A DNA stretch of 64,000 nt from Ursus arctos (GCF_023065955.2 NW_026622997.1:12138001-12202000); one strand, 5' to 3'. Shown: positions 48,185 to 59,059, numbered from the stretch's first letter. Notes: generated from the letters alone by a model not told the origin. Translations and numbers: made by a program.

Positions 48185-48214
48185 ATGATGCCGGGCATCT
48201 CCCCCAGCTGGTGA
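48185..48214 (+). other. Short upstream ORF in the presumed BMP6 5' leader
   Basis: ATGATG at 48185 opens a nine-codon ORF (MMPGISPSW) that stops at TGA in frame with the BMP6 ORF. It overlaps a consensus splice donor (CTG|GTGAGT, cut after 48210). In an unspliced long leader it would be an upstream ORF that could lower translation of BMP6. A second six-codon-scale uORF begins at 48490. Whether either lies in the mature transcript depends on the transcription start. Confidence 0.35.
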
Positions 48215-48265
48215 GTCGCCCCGCCGCCGCGGCTCCCACTCAGCCGCCCGGGAGGGCGCGGGACA

Positions 48266-48277
48266 GCGCACGTGCGC
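48266..48277. promoter_or_regulatory. 12-bp perfect palindrome with central CACGTG E-box
   Basis: GCGCACGTGCGC equals its own reverse complement. The centre is a canonical E-box (MYC/MAX, USF, also HIF core ACGTG) and the flanks resemble NRF1 half-sites (GCGCA). It lies 20 bases upstream of the ARE-like core. Confidence 0.4.
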
Positions 48278-48296
48278 GGGCAGCAAGGCCCGAGAG

Positions 48297-48305
48297 TGAC
48301 CGGGC
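48297..48305 (+). promoter_or_regulatory. Antioxidant response element core (TGACnnnGC)
   Basis: TGACCGGGC fits the NRF2/small-MAF core TGAYnnnGC, with G just before it. It sits in the CpG island 340 bases upstream of the BMP6 start codon. BMP6 is known to be induced by iron through NRF2 in liver endothelium, so an ARE here is plausible. A nine-base degenerate motif can also occur by chance. Confidence 0.35.
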
Positions 48306-48643
48306 CGTGACCCGCCCAGGGGCAAGGGCGCCGGCTGCAGCGCAGCCCAGACTCGGACGCACCTGGCCTGGACCTTGCGCCTCTAGAGACCTGAGCCGGA
48401 GTGTGGGGCTCCCCTCCAAGTGGTTCTCCGGGTGATCTCCCCCTTCGCCTCCCCTCCAGCCTAGGCAACTAGGGCCGCCCCAGAGGACGATGAGAGATAA
48501 GGACTGAGGGCCAGGAAGGGGAAGCGAGCCCGCCGAGAGGTGGCGGGGGCTGCTCACGCCAAGGGCCACAGCGGCCGCGCTCCGGCCTCGCTCCGCCGCT
48601 CTACGCCTCGCGGGGCCCGCGGGGCCAGCCCGGCCGGGCGGGG

Positions 48644-49280
48644 ATGCTGGGGCGGAGGGCGCAGTGGCTGTGCTGGTGGTGGGGGCTGCTGTGCAGCTGC
48701 TGCGGGCCCCCGCCGCTGCGGCCGTCCCTGCCCGCAGCCGCCGCTGCCGCGGGCGGGGGGACGCTGCTGGGGGACGGCGGGAGCCCGGGCCACGCGGAGC
48801 CGCCGCCGCCGCCGCCGCCGCAGTCCTCTTCCTCCGGCTTCCTCTACCGGCGGCTCAAGACGCACGAGAAGCGCGAGATGCAGAAGGAGATTCTCTCCGT
48901 GCTTGGGCTCCCGCACCGGCCCCGACCCCTGCACGGCCTCCAGCAGCCGCAGCCTGCTGCCCTCCCGCAGCAACAGCCTCGCGGGGAGCCTCCTCCCGGG
49001 CGGCTAAAATCTGCGCCCCTCTTCATGCTGGATCTGTATAACGCCCTGGCCTCCGACGACGACGAGGACTGGGCGTCGGATGAGGAGAGGCGGCAGCACG
49101 GGCCCCGCGAACGGGTCAGCTCGACCCAGCCCCGGCAGCCGCCCCCCGGCGCGGCGCCCCCGGTCAACAGCAAGAGCCTCCTGGCCGCGGGACCCGGCGG
49201 CGGCGCGTCCCCACTGACCAGCGCGCAGGACAGCGCCTTCCTCAACGACGCGGACATGGTCATGAGCTTTGTGAACCTGG
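48644..49280 (+). CDS. BMP6: BMP6 coding exon 1 (signal peptide and N-terminal prodomain), partial gene
   Basis: Bone morphogenetic protein 6 is a secreted TGF-beta family ligand. It signals through BMP type I/II receptors to SMAD1/5/8, is the main iron-sensing inducer of hepcidin, and acts in bone and cartilage. This exon gives 212 codons plus one base. Residues 1 to about 20 are a signal peptide ([17 protein letters not shown]). A Pro/Ala/Gly-rich linker with seven consecutive Pro follows. Next come the BMP5/6/7-type prodomain blocks [33 protein letters not shown] and [20 protein letters not shown], with an acidic [11 protein letters not shown] patch between the last two. The reading frame ends at CTGG|GTAAGG, so the split Val codon is in phase 1, matching the known BMP6 exon 1/2 junction. 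The ATG at 48644 has G at -3. It lies two codons downstream of the human start (human begins MPGLGRR, here MLGRR). The mature ligand is encoded by exons outside the window. Identity is very secure; the exact start is slightly less so. Confidence 0.97.
48799..48819 (+). repeat. (CCG)7 trinucleotide run in BMP6 exon 1
   Basis: Seven CCG codons encode seven prolines in the prodomain linker. The human protein has a shorter, interrupted PPPSP here. Confidence 0.9.
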
Positions 49281-50046
49281 GTAAGGATCTGGGGTAGCGT
49301 AACGACGAAAACACTCTCCCCTTAACGGTCTCCCGGGCCCCGGGGAGGGAGGCGAGAGGGTGCGGGAGCCCCTGGCACGCGGGGCCCGGCTGGAGCGGCG
49401 GGGACGCGAGGGCAGGCGGGCTGTGCTGCTGCCACCTGCGCGGCGGTGGGCTGCACGTGCCTTCCCCGCGCCGCGGGCGGGGCTGCGCGCTGGGGCTGCG
49501 GGAGGCTGCGGGCGGCCTGGGGCGCGCCAGGGCATGGGGCTCTCGGACTGCGGCGTCCAAGCGAACTCCGCGCTTTTTCCAGTAATGCCGGGGCCAGGTT
49601 AACTCGATTTTAGCAGAAAAGCCCCGCCCGAGTGTAGCCAGTTGGGAAGAAGAAGGCTCTTCAACACTCTTTCCCCTCCTGATTTCTTTTGCACCCTTAA
49701 AGCTCTGAATGCCAGTTTTTCCCACCGGGACTTTTATGGAATCTGATAGCAACTGAGAACTTTGGAAACTTGACGTGATGGTGCTAAGTGGTATCCACGG
49801 AATCGGGGGAGGAGGGTTGCAGAGGAAGGTGCCCAAAGGACCTCGGAAGGCATGCCAGACGGGGTTCGCGCGGGTTTGGGACGGGATCCCCAGCCCAGTT
49901 GGGGTAACCCATCCAGGATCCTAGTTCACATGCCTTTGGCGGGTGCCCCTAAAGGCTGAACTTCTGATCACTGCTGTCCGAGCCCTATGAGCAGAGAAAG
50001 GGTGCGGGTTAGGGGCCGGGGTTGGGCGCTGAGCTGGGCTGAACTG

Positions 50047-50059
50047 GTTGCCAGGCAAC
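50047..50059. promoter_or_regulatory. Perfect RFX X-box palindrome in early intron 1
   Basis: GTTGCCAGGCAAC is an inverted repeat of GTTGCC around one base and matches the RFX-family X-box (GTNRCC-n-RGYAAC) at every position. It lies about 770 bases after exon 1. Confidence 0.5.
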
Positions 50060-50079
50060 AGAATGGAAATTCAAGGGCG

Positions 50080-50188
50080 GCTAAATCGGGCTCCGCCACA
50101 AATGTTCTGTGGCAACCCGGACGGAGTCACATAGCCTTTTTTCCCCCGAGTTTTCTCATCTGTAAATAAGAACGGTGTAAGGAAGACT
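50080..50188 (+). mobile_element. MIR SINE remnant in intron 1
   Basis: 'aatcgggctccgccacaaat', 'acggagtcacatagcc' and 'gttttctcatctgtaaataa' match MIR. Confidence 0.6.
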
Positions 50189-51014
50189 TTTTTTTTTTTT
50201 TCTCCAGGATCAGTGCCTCTGATTTGTGCTACTCTTCATTCATAAACTGACTCGGCTTAGCGTATACAAAGGGATGTAGGGGGTACTTTCTTTCTCCGCG
50301 GGGAGAAATGGGGGCGCCGTAGCCACGCCAGGGGTGGGTCTCCGCCGACTTCCTTTCCTGTGTGAGACGCGTGGCCCTGCCCAGGCCCCGAACTGGGTTA
50401 CCAGACACTTGTCAAAGCCACGTCAAAGATGTCTGTCATTTGACATTACTTCAATGATTACCACGTATAGTAGTTAAGCGAGTTCTTTACAGATGTATCT
50501 ATGAGATGATTCTCAACTCTTCTGGGCTTTGGGGGAGGGAAGGAGTGGGGGCCCAAGAGGGAGGTCCGATTGGCATCCAACTGGTGCAGAAATCCTCCTG
50601 GGAAATTCATGAAACAGAATCTCACAGGGAGTGGAGGCTCAAGGCCTGCCAATCTTGCTACTTGCAGTTCCAGGAGTTCTGATTGGATAAGAATTTGCAC
50701 CATTTATTGGAACCAAATCCAAGCTTGAGGCACCTCCAGGAAGCATTCTAAGGACTCTCACTGCAGTCAATAAAGTTTGCGGGGGAGGGGCAGCGCAGAG
50801 GGCCAGCGCTCTTCCTCACTCTAGCTTCCTCGCACTGCTTCTGGCTTAGTGAATTCCACCTCTTGCCATCCCCGTCCCCTGTTTCCTGACAGCCTTGGGG
50901 AGATGTTTTATTGCCTCTTGTTGTAGTCCCAAGCTGGACAAAATGGAGGACGAATGGTGCTTCTGGCTCTTTCAAGGAGAGTCATTTACAGTCTCCAGAG
51001 AACAGTGCCTGGGC
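50189..51014. other. Intron sequence, nothing recognised
   Basis: A T-run lies at about 50189-50201. No exon or clear repeat. Confidence 0.5.
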
Positions 51015-51195
51015 TTAGACCACGGTTCTAACCTTGGCTGTCCATTAGCATCACCTGGGGACACTTAAAGAACTAAGGGATGCTGGGGCTGCTCCTCAGA
51101 GCAATTAAGTCAGAGTCTTTGAGGGTGGGCTCTGGCATTTTTTTTAAGTGTCTTTGGTTTTTCTAATGTGCCACATGGTCAAGAAGCACTGGCAT
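51015..51195 (+). mobile_element. MER5-like hAT-Charlie DNA transposon remnant
   Basis: 'gaccacggttctaaccttgg', 'ccattagcatcacctgggga' and 'gtcaagaagcactgg' fit MER5A. Confidence 0.7.
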
Positions 51196-51249
51196 GATCC
51201 CGACATCTGAAAGAAATCAGATCATCCCAGTAAGAGATCAATGCTTCCT

Positions 51250-51430
51250 TATGTTCGTGGCTCCCAAACGTTGCTGCACATGAGACTCACCTGGTGGCTT
51301 TTAAAAACCCAGATGTGGAGGCGATAGCTCCGTATCAATGAAATCAGAATGTGTGGGGTGGAAGCCACGTATCCGTAGTTTTAGAGATTCATCAAGTGAA
51401 TCCGGTGTTTGGGAACCCCTGCCTGAGGTG
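51250..51430 (+). mobile_element. Second MER5-like remnant
   Basis: 'gtggctcccaaacgttgctg', 'catgagactcacctggtggc' and 'ggtgtttgggaacccctgcc' fit MER5A/B. Two copies in the same orientation within 250 bp. Confidence 0.75.
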
Positions 51431-52599
51431 GTATTTGAAATTGTGAGAGTCGGCTTGAGGCAAAGTTTGTGAAAATGGTGACATTTACTGTGCTTAATGA
51501 CCTCTAAATTCTCCACGTTCCTTGCTTGTCTGACCTTTCTTGGTCTGCAGGTACACATTGGTTCTGAGTCACGCTGCTTGAAGCTGGTTGTCCGCTAATC
51601 CTGGTAAGGTGATGGTTTCACTTACATTTTTCATGAGGGGAACTTCAAGGTGCAAAAAAACAACACCGACAAATTTCCAAGAGAATTCAACAGGAATGTC
51701 ATCTTGGGCCTGGGACAGGCAGATGTGCAAGTGGAAGAGATTCCTGGGTAGGAAACTCTGCCCCAAGCCCCCCCCCCCGCCGTCATAGCACTGGGCTTTC
51801 TGACTATGAGCTGTCACTGACTGTGGGTCCAGCCCTGGACTCCACATGGGCAGTTAGGGGGGAAACCTTCAGGTAAGTAGAATCCAAGTCACAAGTCATG
51901 CCACCTGCCAGTCCAGCAATGCTCTTTAATCTTAATCCAGTTAGCAGGAGGAAAGAGGATTTCAGAATGAGAGGCTAAACTGTGTGATAAATCTGATTAT
52001 CCTAGCTCTGAGCCTCAGGACAGTTCATTTGAAGAAAATAATTGCTTAGTTAGCAATGTGGATTGTCTAAAGGTGTGGGGAGAATTCTGCAGTTTCCACC
52101 TCCATGGCATGTTAGCGGCTTCATACCTGACTCATTTAAAAACCTGCAGAAAGATACATGTTTTCAAGTACTTTTACACCTAGTGAGTTAGATCAATAAA
52201 CTGGAAGTATAAGAGAAAGGGATACGTAGTTGTAAACCTCTTTTTCTCCCCCCCCTGGAAAGGAGGAATAGTTTACTCATGAAATACATTTAAAACACGC
52301 TGAGCCCTCTCAGCCGGAGTGGCTATGAGGAAGTATGAATCAACAGAATTCAGTTTCTCCCACATATCCCAAATGCTGGTCATTCGACCAGCTCACTATT
52401 GTGGATGTTGACTGTTTGAAACTCTCTCTGGGTGAATAGGCTGGAGATGTGTAACCTTCTTTGAACTAACAGGCTGGTGCCCAGGGTGCCTGGCTGAGCC
52501 GGTGCATTCAACCAGGGCCCCAGATGCCATTTTCTACTTGTTTTCTAATGCTAAAAATGTCTTGGCAGTCTAATAAGCAGGCCTGCCAATTTGGTGACC
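51431..52599. other. Intron sequence, nothing recognised
   Basis: A C-run lies at 51769-51778. No exon or repeat assigned. Confidence 0.5.
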
Positions 52600-52751
52600 T
52601 TGGAGGAGTATCCTGAAATATCCTTTAGGTCTTAAAATTCACCACCTTAGAAAAGCCTTCTCTCACGCCTCTATAGAAAAGACTGCTGTCCCCACCCACT
52701 TCTTTACCGTCACAGAATGGCGCTTATTCCCTTGGTTGTGCTTATTACAAA

Positions 52752-52805
<54 letters not shown>

Positions 52806-52975
52806 TTTTTTTTCCTTTCTTTAAAATTTGCTTACTCACTTGTCACCCTGCTGGGAGGCACCCGTGGGTACCTCAAAAGGCAACCAGGCTTTATCCACCA
52901 TTGAAACCTAAGTCTTAATATCCATGCTGAGCACATGGAAGATGCTTAATAAAGATTGAATTAATGAAAAGAAAG
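52600..52975 (+). mobile_element. L2 LINE 3' remnant with (TA)n
   Basis: 'gaaaagccttctctcacgcc', 'tgtcaccctgctgggaggca' and 'agatgcttaataaagattga' follow the L2 3' order. A (TA)n tract interrupts it. Confidence 0.7.
52753..52800. repeat. (TA)n microsatellite
   Basis: About 24 perfect AT units. Confidence 0.98.
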
Positions 52976-55040
52976 ACCTATCCTTCATGTAAAATTCATA
53001 TTTCCCTAGTCTGGAAGGCCTGATCACTTAGAAATGGCATACCTGATTTCTAGTAAGTCAAAGACATTTAGGACATAGAGGTTAATGGTATCCTAAGTAT
53101 ATCATAATGCTTTATTAATACACTTGGTTCTTTCTATTTGTTACCCATATGTATATTTCTAATGTGCATCACATTTGAGAGTAGTGCAAAGTTTTCTTTA
53201 AATCTCTGCATTTCAGACTTCATTTATTTTGAATTAATGAGGTGTTGATCTCTAGATGCTAGGGTAAAAAAAAATAAAAAACTCAAAATATGCTCAGAAA
53301 AGGGAATCAGTATGTATTAGTACAAGTAACAAGAAACTTATTGTACCAAAAATACTGGCAATCTTCTGAACAAAATTACCCTTGGGAAACATAAATTAGA
53401 AGAAAAATGGAATACTCCCCACTTGTATTTGTAACCAGATACACTGTACTGTCTTTTTCTCATAAACATAGGATCAGTGGTACTATTTTTCATGGAGGCT
53501 GCCTGTGCTATGAAGATTTTTGTTAGCAGAAAATAAATCCCTGCCTGTAAGCTACTCACAGCAAATATAATTTGGAGAATTTGGTTTCAAGAGTGTGGTT
53601 CAAAAGAGCAGTAGATGTTCTAAAGAAATTTCAAATAGTAAATGTGAAATTCAGTGGTATTTCAACAACAAAAAAAAATTGTACAAAGTGTTCTTAAACT
53701 CAGATCAAAGGGCAAGCAGATATCATTGTTTAGACCTCAGATGGTGTTTCCTCTGGTTGTCCTTCTAAGAATGGGTATAAATCCTTTTTAAATGTGCTGA
53801 ATCATGCTTAGTTCCTCTACTTAAGAGCTTACCTCCGATTAGCATGGAGAGAGGATTCCTCTGATAGAAAAAAAAAAAAAAGTGTGGGGGGAAGGAAGCA
53901 GGACAACAAGGTTCCGCACTTTATTCAGCATGTCTTCGCTGTTTTCAGAGTTGAGCGACCTTAAATGTTGGATTTCAGAGTAACATTTTACTTGAATATG
54001 GGGGTGGGTGGGTGCATGCTGGGCGTCAGAAGTGGTTAGCAGACTCTGGAAGATGACAGCCCTGTCATCATGCCTCACCCTTTGTTGAAGGAACTGAGTT
54101 AGAAAAGGAACACGAAGAGGGTAACATTTCTTGGATGATTCACCAGCGTCCTCTAATTTTTTCACAACTCTGTCCTTCACTCTCTGCCTCCTGTCTTGTA
54201 TTTGAAAATGAATTATTCCATAGAATGCTTTTTCCTTAATATAAAGCCAGTACAGCTTTCTCCGTTTTTCTTTTGTGAGCCGCTTCCTGGTTTTCCCCTC
54301 TCCTCTTGTTCGAATTTCAGTCACATCATATTCTTTGTTGCTTTCAGCAGTGGGAAGGAACGCAAGCAATAGAGAATTTAATCAGATGATTGTGTTCCTG
54401 ACTAGAAGCTTCTATAAATACCCAAGTAAAAGGAGTAGAAATCAATATAGAAACTCTCTGAGAGATGAACAATCCAGAGTCCTCATGTATGCAAACAGCT
54501 ATTACACATTAACCTCTCTGTCCTCACCCTCCTTGTGGCCATGGCCTAACCCAACCAAGCGCCAGGCAACATGGCTGCCTTGGCCTCAGGGTGTCACCCA
54601 GGGCCCGGTGTGGGGCACAGTTGCCAACTTGTGTTCCTCACAAAAAAGCTGATGCCTCCTTTCTCTGTCATCATGACAGCTCAGCTGCTTTTATTCAAGT
54701 GCATCTCTCCTCTTAAAACACCCTGGCTGGCTGTGCTCCCTTTAAACTCTTGCCCTCTGGAAACTGGTAAGCCAGAAAATGGCTCCATCTTACCTAGAAC
54801 ATAGGAAAGTGGTGACAATTATATCAAGAAGAAGGAAAACCATTCTCCCTGTCATGAAAACTAGACTCACTAGAGAACCTGGCCATCACCCTTCTCAAGT
54901 TTTTGGGAGTGCCAGAAACTCTCAGAACTCAGTTGTACCTGCTCGTCTTCCACTGGAAGCATCAGAAATAAGAAACTGTAGTTCACTGAAGTTGGCTGGA
55001 TTTTTTGTTCAGTTACTAGTGTTTTGAAAATACTGTCCTC
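52976..55040. other. Intron sequence; one 176-codon open frame on the minus strand
   Basis: 53839-54369 on the minus strand is open for 176 codons with a Lys/Arg-rich first half. I recognise no domain and no repeat beneath it. It is most likely a chance open frame. The rest shows no repeat or exon. Confidence 0.4.
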
Positions 55041-55219
55041 AGGCGCCTGGCTGGTTCAGTCAGTTAAGCATCTGCCTTTGGCTCAGGTCATGATCCCAGG
55101 GTCCTGGAACCAAGCCCTGCATTGGGCTCCCTGCTCAGCGGGGAGTCTGCTTCTCCCTCTACCCCTCCTCCCTGCTTATGGTCTCTCTCAAGTAAATAAA
55201 ATCTTTAGAAAAAAAAAAT
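55041..55219 (+). mobile_element. Can-SINE (SINEC)
   Basis: 'aggcgcctggctggttcagt', 'tcatgatcccagggtcctgg' and 'ggggagtctgcttctccctc', then an A-rich tail. No clear target duplication seen. Confidence 0.93.
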
Positions 55220-55365
55220 TCTCTAATTTTGTTTCTACTGTAAATATATAGTATTTCAGGCCTTAATGTATGAAGTGAGACTCTGGAGCTGGCTGGAGAC
55301 ATGGCTCCCTTCTGTAACATTGTTTATCTGGGGAAACATGCCCAAGCAACCGATACTCCATTTTA

Positions 55366-55572
55366 TTTATTTATTTTTTATTATTTTTTAAAGATTTTAT
55401 TTATTTGACAGATAGAGACAGCAAGCGAGAGAGGGAACACAAGCAGGGGGAGTGGGAGAGGAAGAAGCAGGCTTATAGCAGAGGAGCCTGATGTGGGGCT
55501 CGATCCCAGAATGCGGGGATCCCGCCCTGAGCTGAAGGCAGACGCTTAACCGCTGTGCCACCCAGGTGCCCT
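55366..55572 (-). mobile_element. Can-SINE, young arctoid-type subfamily
   Basis: 'agacagcaagcgagagaggg' and 'tgccacccaggtgccc'. Duplications gatactccatttta are exact at 55352-55365 and 55573-55586. Confidence 0.95.
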
Positions 55573-55586
55573 GATACTCCATTTTA

Positions 55587-56989
55587 AAGCAGGGCTTTCA
55601 CTATCATTAATAGGAAGTTTGGGAGTATTGGTAAATTTGTTATCCATAGATCATAGGATTTACAGCTTTAAAGGTTTTTGCATATCATCTAATCACTTAT
55701 GTTTGTAGTTAAATTTGTTTGATTTATTCAGGACTGTTTCCTCTTCACTGCTGTTATATCTTAAGGCTGAGGGACGACCACAAAGAGGTCCTAATGTACC
55801 AGAGGAATAGGACCATAGAGCCATTGGTCAGGCAGGAGTGGATAATTAAGGAGAAATTACAAAAGCATGCAAGAGGACTGCCCTGGGCGAGAGGAAGCCC
55901 AGATCTGGAATTTTGTGGGTTTTCTCTTTGTGGGTAGCATTCTCTCCTAGAACTCTGCTTTTGGAAAAGAAAAAGCCGTGCATATCTAAAAATATCCCCT
56001 TGTTTGGCATGCCGAAGCACTGCAGACCCCAAAGGATTGTTCTCTGCTCTGAAAGTGAGTTGAAAACCAGGTTGCTGTGAGTGGCATTGTTTCACTGATG
56101 TCTGCAGGCACGGGTTCTCTTCCTGCCCTTCCCGTGTCCATTATTAAAATGATTGGGTCCATAATAGGAATGATATCTAAATGACATCAGGTAATTCCTT
56201 GATGGGTCCCCACGGTCTTGTTATCTCTAATCCAGTCCCCGATGACTGAGTAGAAGACTCCCCTTCAAACATTTTTGTAGAATGAGGTTCTGGTTCCGAG
56301 TGGGAGAGCCTTCCTGACTTTCAGGTTCCTGGGCATACGCCCTTGATTACTGATCCTGCTGGATAGGTTGGGATTGTCCTAGGCCTGAAATGTCCTTGCT
56401 TCGTATTGCTGATTTTATGTTCAGATTGTTTTCTCATCATCAGAGAGCTCAGTGGGGGTGGGGTGGGTGAGTGCAGTGGCCTTACTGCAGGCAGAAAACA
56501 GCGTCTCCAGAGCAGAGCCAAGCCCTGAGCCTTCTACACACTGAACTTTGATATCTGCCTCGATCCTTATTATGAGTCTCCTGCCATTTACCCTTTTCAC
56601 CTTGTCCAGAATGTGACTTCCAGCCTCAGACATCTGTGTGTGTTGATTGTTGTTCCTGTGTTTACAGTCTTGTTGGTTTCCTGTACATGAACATGGGCTG
56701 GCAAAAAATTCTGATTCCGTCTATCAGCAGGGCATGAACTAACCATATCATTGGCGTGTGCTGTTTTATGTGCTGATTAGGTTGAGAGATTTTTATAATT
56801 GGGCTTGCTTAAATCCCTGAGACCAGTTATTTTCTCTCCCCTCTTTCGAATCTATGAATTACATTTAGATATTCTAAAGACAGAGCTTTGTAAACTTACA
56901 AACTTAGGGACTAAAAGTTTTACTTGACTTTTTTTCCAGATTTTATTTGAACACTCCCATGTCAGAGTAAGTTAACAGACAAGCTGTGC

Positions 56990-56992
<3 letters not shown>
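55587..56992. other. Intron sequence, nothing recognised
   Basis: No repeat or exon assigned. Confidence 0.5.

Positions 56993-57031
<39 letters not shown>
56993..57031. repeat. Poly-A tract, about 39 bases
   Basis: Uninterrupted A residues directly before an old L1 remnant. Confidence 0.97.
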
Positions 57032-57034
<3 letters not shown>

Positions 57035-57035
<1 letters not shown>

Positions 57036-57330
57036 AAATTTTTTTTAGAGCACTTTTAGGTCTATAGCATAATTGAATGGAAAGTCCAAAGATTTCCCAT
57101 ATACTCCCTGCCCCCATAACCATAGCCTCGGTTGCTATCAACATCCCACCCCTGAGTGGTACATTTGTTATACTTGACAAACCTACCTTGATCCCTTGAG
57201 TTCATTGTTCACCTTAGGGTTCACTCTTGATGTCCTGTGTTCGGACTGATGTAGAGGGACGTAAATCCCATCATTACAGGATCACGCAGAGTCCTTTCAC
57301 TGCCCTAAAACTCCTCTGTGGAGAAGCTGT
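57035..57330 (-). mobile_element. Old L1 LINE 3' UTR remnant
   Basis: 'tttaggtctatagcataatt', 'tttcccatatactccctgcc', 'tatcaacatcccacccctga' and 'cccatcattacaggatcacg' resemble an L1M 3' UTR. Confidence 0.55.
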
Positions 57331-59059
57331 TCATGTCACCAGAAAAACAAATCAATGGGAATATGAAAATTCAAAATAGGCAGAGTTTGTGGGGAGAAAC
57401 ATAAATGCCTTTGATGAATAACGTTTTGTTTCTGTGGTCTTACCGCATTGGTATATAAATAAGTAATTTCGATGGACTCTGTGGACCTGATTTTGTGCTT
57501 CTATGTATTGACCCCAAATCCATTAGAAATCCCTCCCCCACCTTTTTTTTTTTTTTTTTTAAGTCTGGGAGTTTAAAAATCTTTTTTCCTCCACATACTT
57601 TCATTGAGGTGTCTGTCACCATAGTACCTAGACAATCCCTTAGGCAGAGATATGAGCGATTAAATTTCTCCCTGGCTTGTGCCCTGTTTGATCCATGCTC
57701 TGCAGGATTTGGGGGAGTCAAAGAAGCCTGAAGAATGAACGAGAATTATAGGAATTCTGTGCTTGTAAATTATTGAAATTTGGGGGGTGGTTAGGGAAGG
57801 GATGAAATGTTTTTCCTTTCTTTCTGAAAACATAAGAACTTAGTGTGCCTTTGGATTGAGAAACTCACAAAAATATGTTTTACTAGCCCTAGAAGCAGGA
57901 TCAGGGGACCTTAAAAGGTTTCCTCAGAAGAGACTGTTTAGATCAGATTAACACTAAATTAATAGAGACCTCATAAATCCAGAGGTCCTTGAAAGTGATG
58001 TATAGATTAGGCTTATTTGCTTTGAACTGTTTTCTATGAGATAGGGCTACACATATTAATGGTAAATAAAAAAATAACGTAACTCTAAAAGATTGCTATT
58101 GAACAAATAGCAATTCATTTGAGGTGTTTTGGGAACTTGGTAGGCATTTTATTTTATTTTTACAAGCATTGTATGGGTGAGACACTTCGTAAATTCTCAA
58201 TTCTCCTCCTGCAACTCTTCATTTTAGTGGGGTGTTTTCTCTGAATTCTAGCTAAATCCCCCCCCCTCCTCTCCCTCCCACAAGGACACCTCTCAAAAAG
58301 AGGGGAGATTTTGGGGCCATGGTGGTATCAGTGGGCTTGAGAAATTTAGCTTTGGTGCATAACCTCTGACTTAGGATGTGCTGTGGTTTAAGTACCCCGC
58401 TGGTAAGACAGAAGCTTGCTTGAGCCCTAAGTGAAATGATACCACAGGGTAGGATCAAGACTCAGGGTAAGTAGTAGTGAAGAGGACATAGGTTCCTCAG
58501 CCAAAGACCTTTGGAGAGTTGCATTTCTCCCAGGGGGCCATGGAACAGGCCTTCGCGTTCTTATGGGGTCTGTGTAGGGTGGAATCTGCTAATACCAGCT
58601 TTGGGAACTGCTCCCACAAATCCGGCACCTTGGTTATTTCATTTGCTTAATTGAGGGTGTTTGACACCTGTTGTCACAGGTGCACATTTGTGTCCTCATT
58701 ACAGGATGTGGACTCCAACATAGCTTCAGGGATGTAGGTGGTCCCTGGTGGAGGTTGGTTTCCCTCTTTCTCTTTTGCTTTTCTGTTTTCTTCCCATTAG
58801 TAAGTTTAGCAACTCCACTGCATTTATTTCCTTTCTTATCTGTTCTTTTCTCATAGTGTTGGTGCCTTTGGTTGGTCATTGGCCTAACACAGCCGACTGT
58901 ACGCCATCTCCATGGTATCTGGTGGTTTTATGCCACCAAAATGACTCATTGGCCCCTAGAATGATTAAGTTGCTGGTTTTCTTGACGGTCCTAGATAGGT
59001 GCTTATGGCCAATTCAATATGGAATTGAGGAAAGAGTGCATGATTAAGATTTAGGAAGC
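57331..59059. other. Intron sequence, nothing recognised
   Basis: A T-run lies at about 57543-57560. Short open frames on both strands look random. Confidence 0.45.

Larger units (their letters stand above)
47585..49620. promoter_or_regulatory. BMP6: CpG island spanning the BMP6 promoter and exon 1
   Basis: CpG dinucleotides and G+C rise abruptly near 47585 and fall off near 49620. The flanks are A+T-rich and CpG-poor. The island covers the presumed 5' UTR, all of coding exon 1 and the first ~340 bases of intron 1. This is typical of the promoter of a developmental signalling gene. Boundaries were judged by eye. Confidence 0.9.

Noticed and set aside
48540..49007. 155-codon open frame overlapping BMP6 exon 1 in another frame, and long minus-strand frames at 47989-48468, 48554-48973 and 48844-49836
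   Set aside because: They are products of CpG-rich, stop-poor sequence overlapping the true BMP6 exon. Their Arg/Pro/Gly/Ala-rich composition has no recognisable domain.
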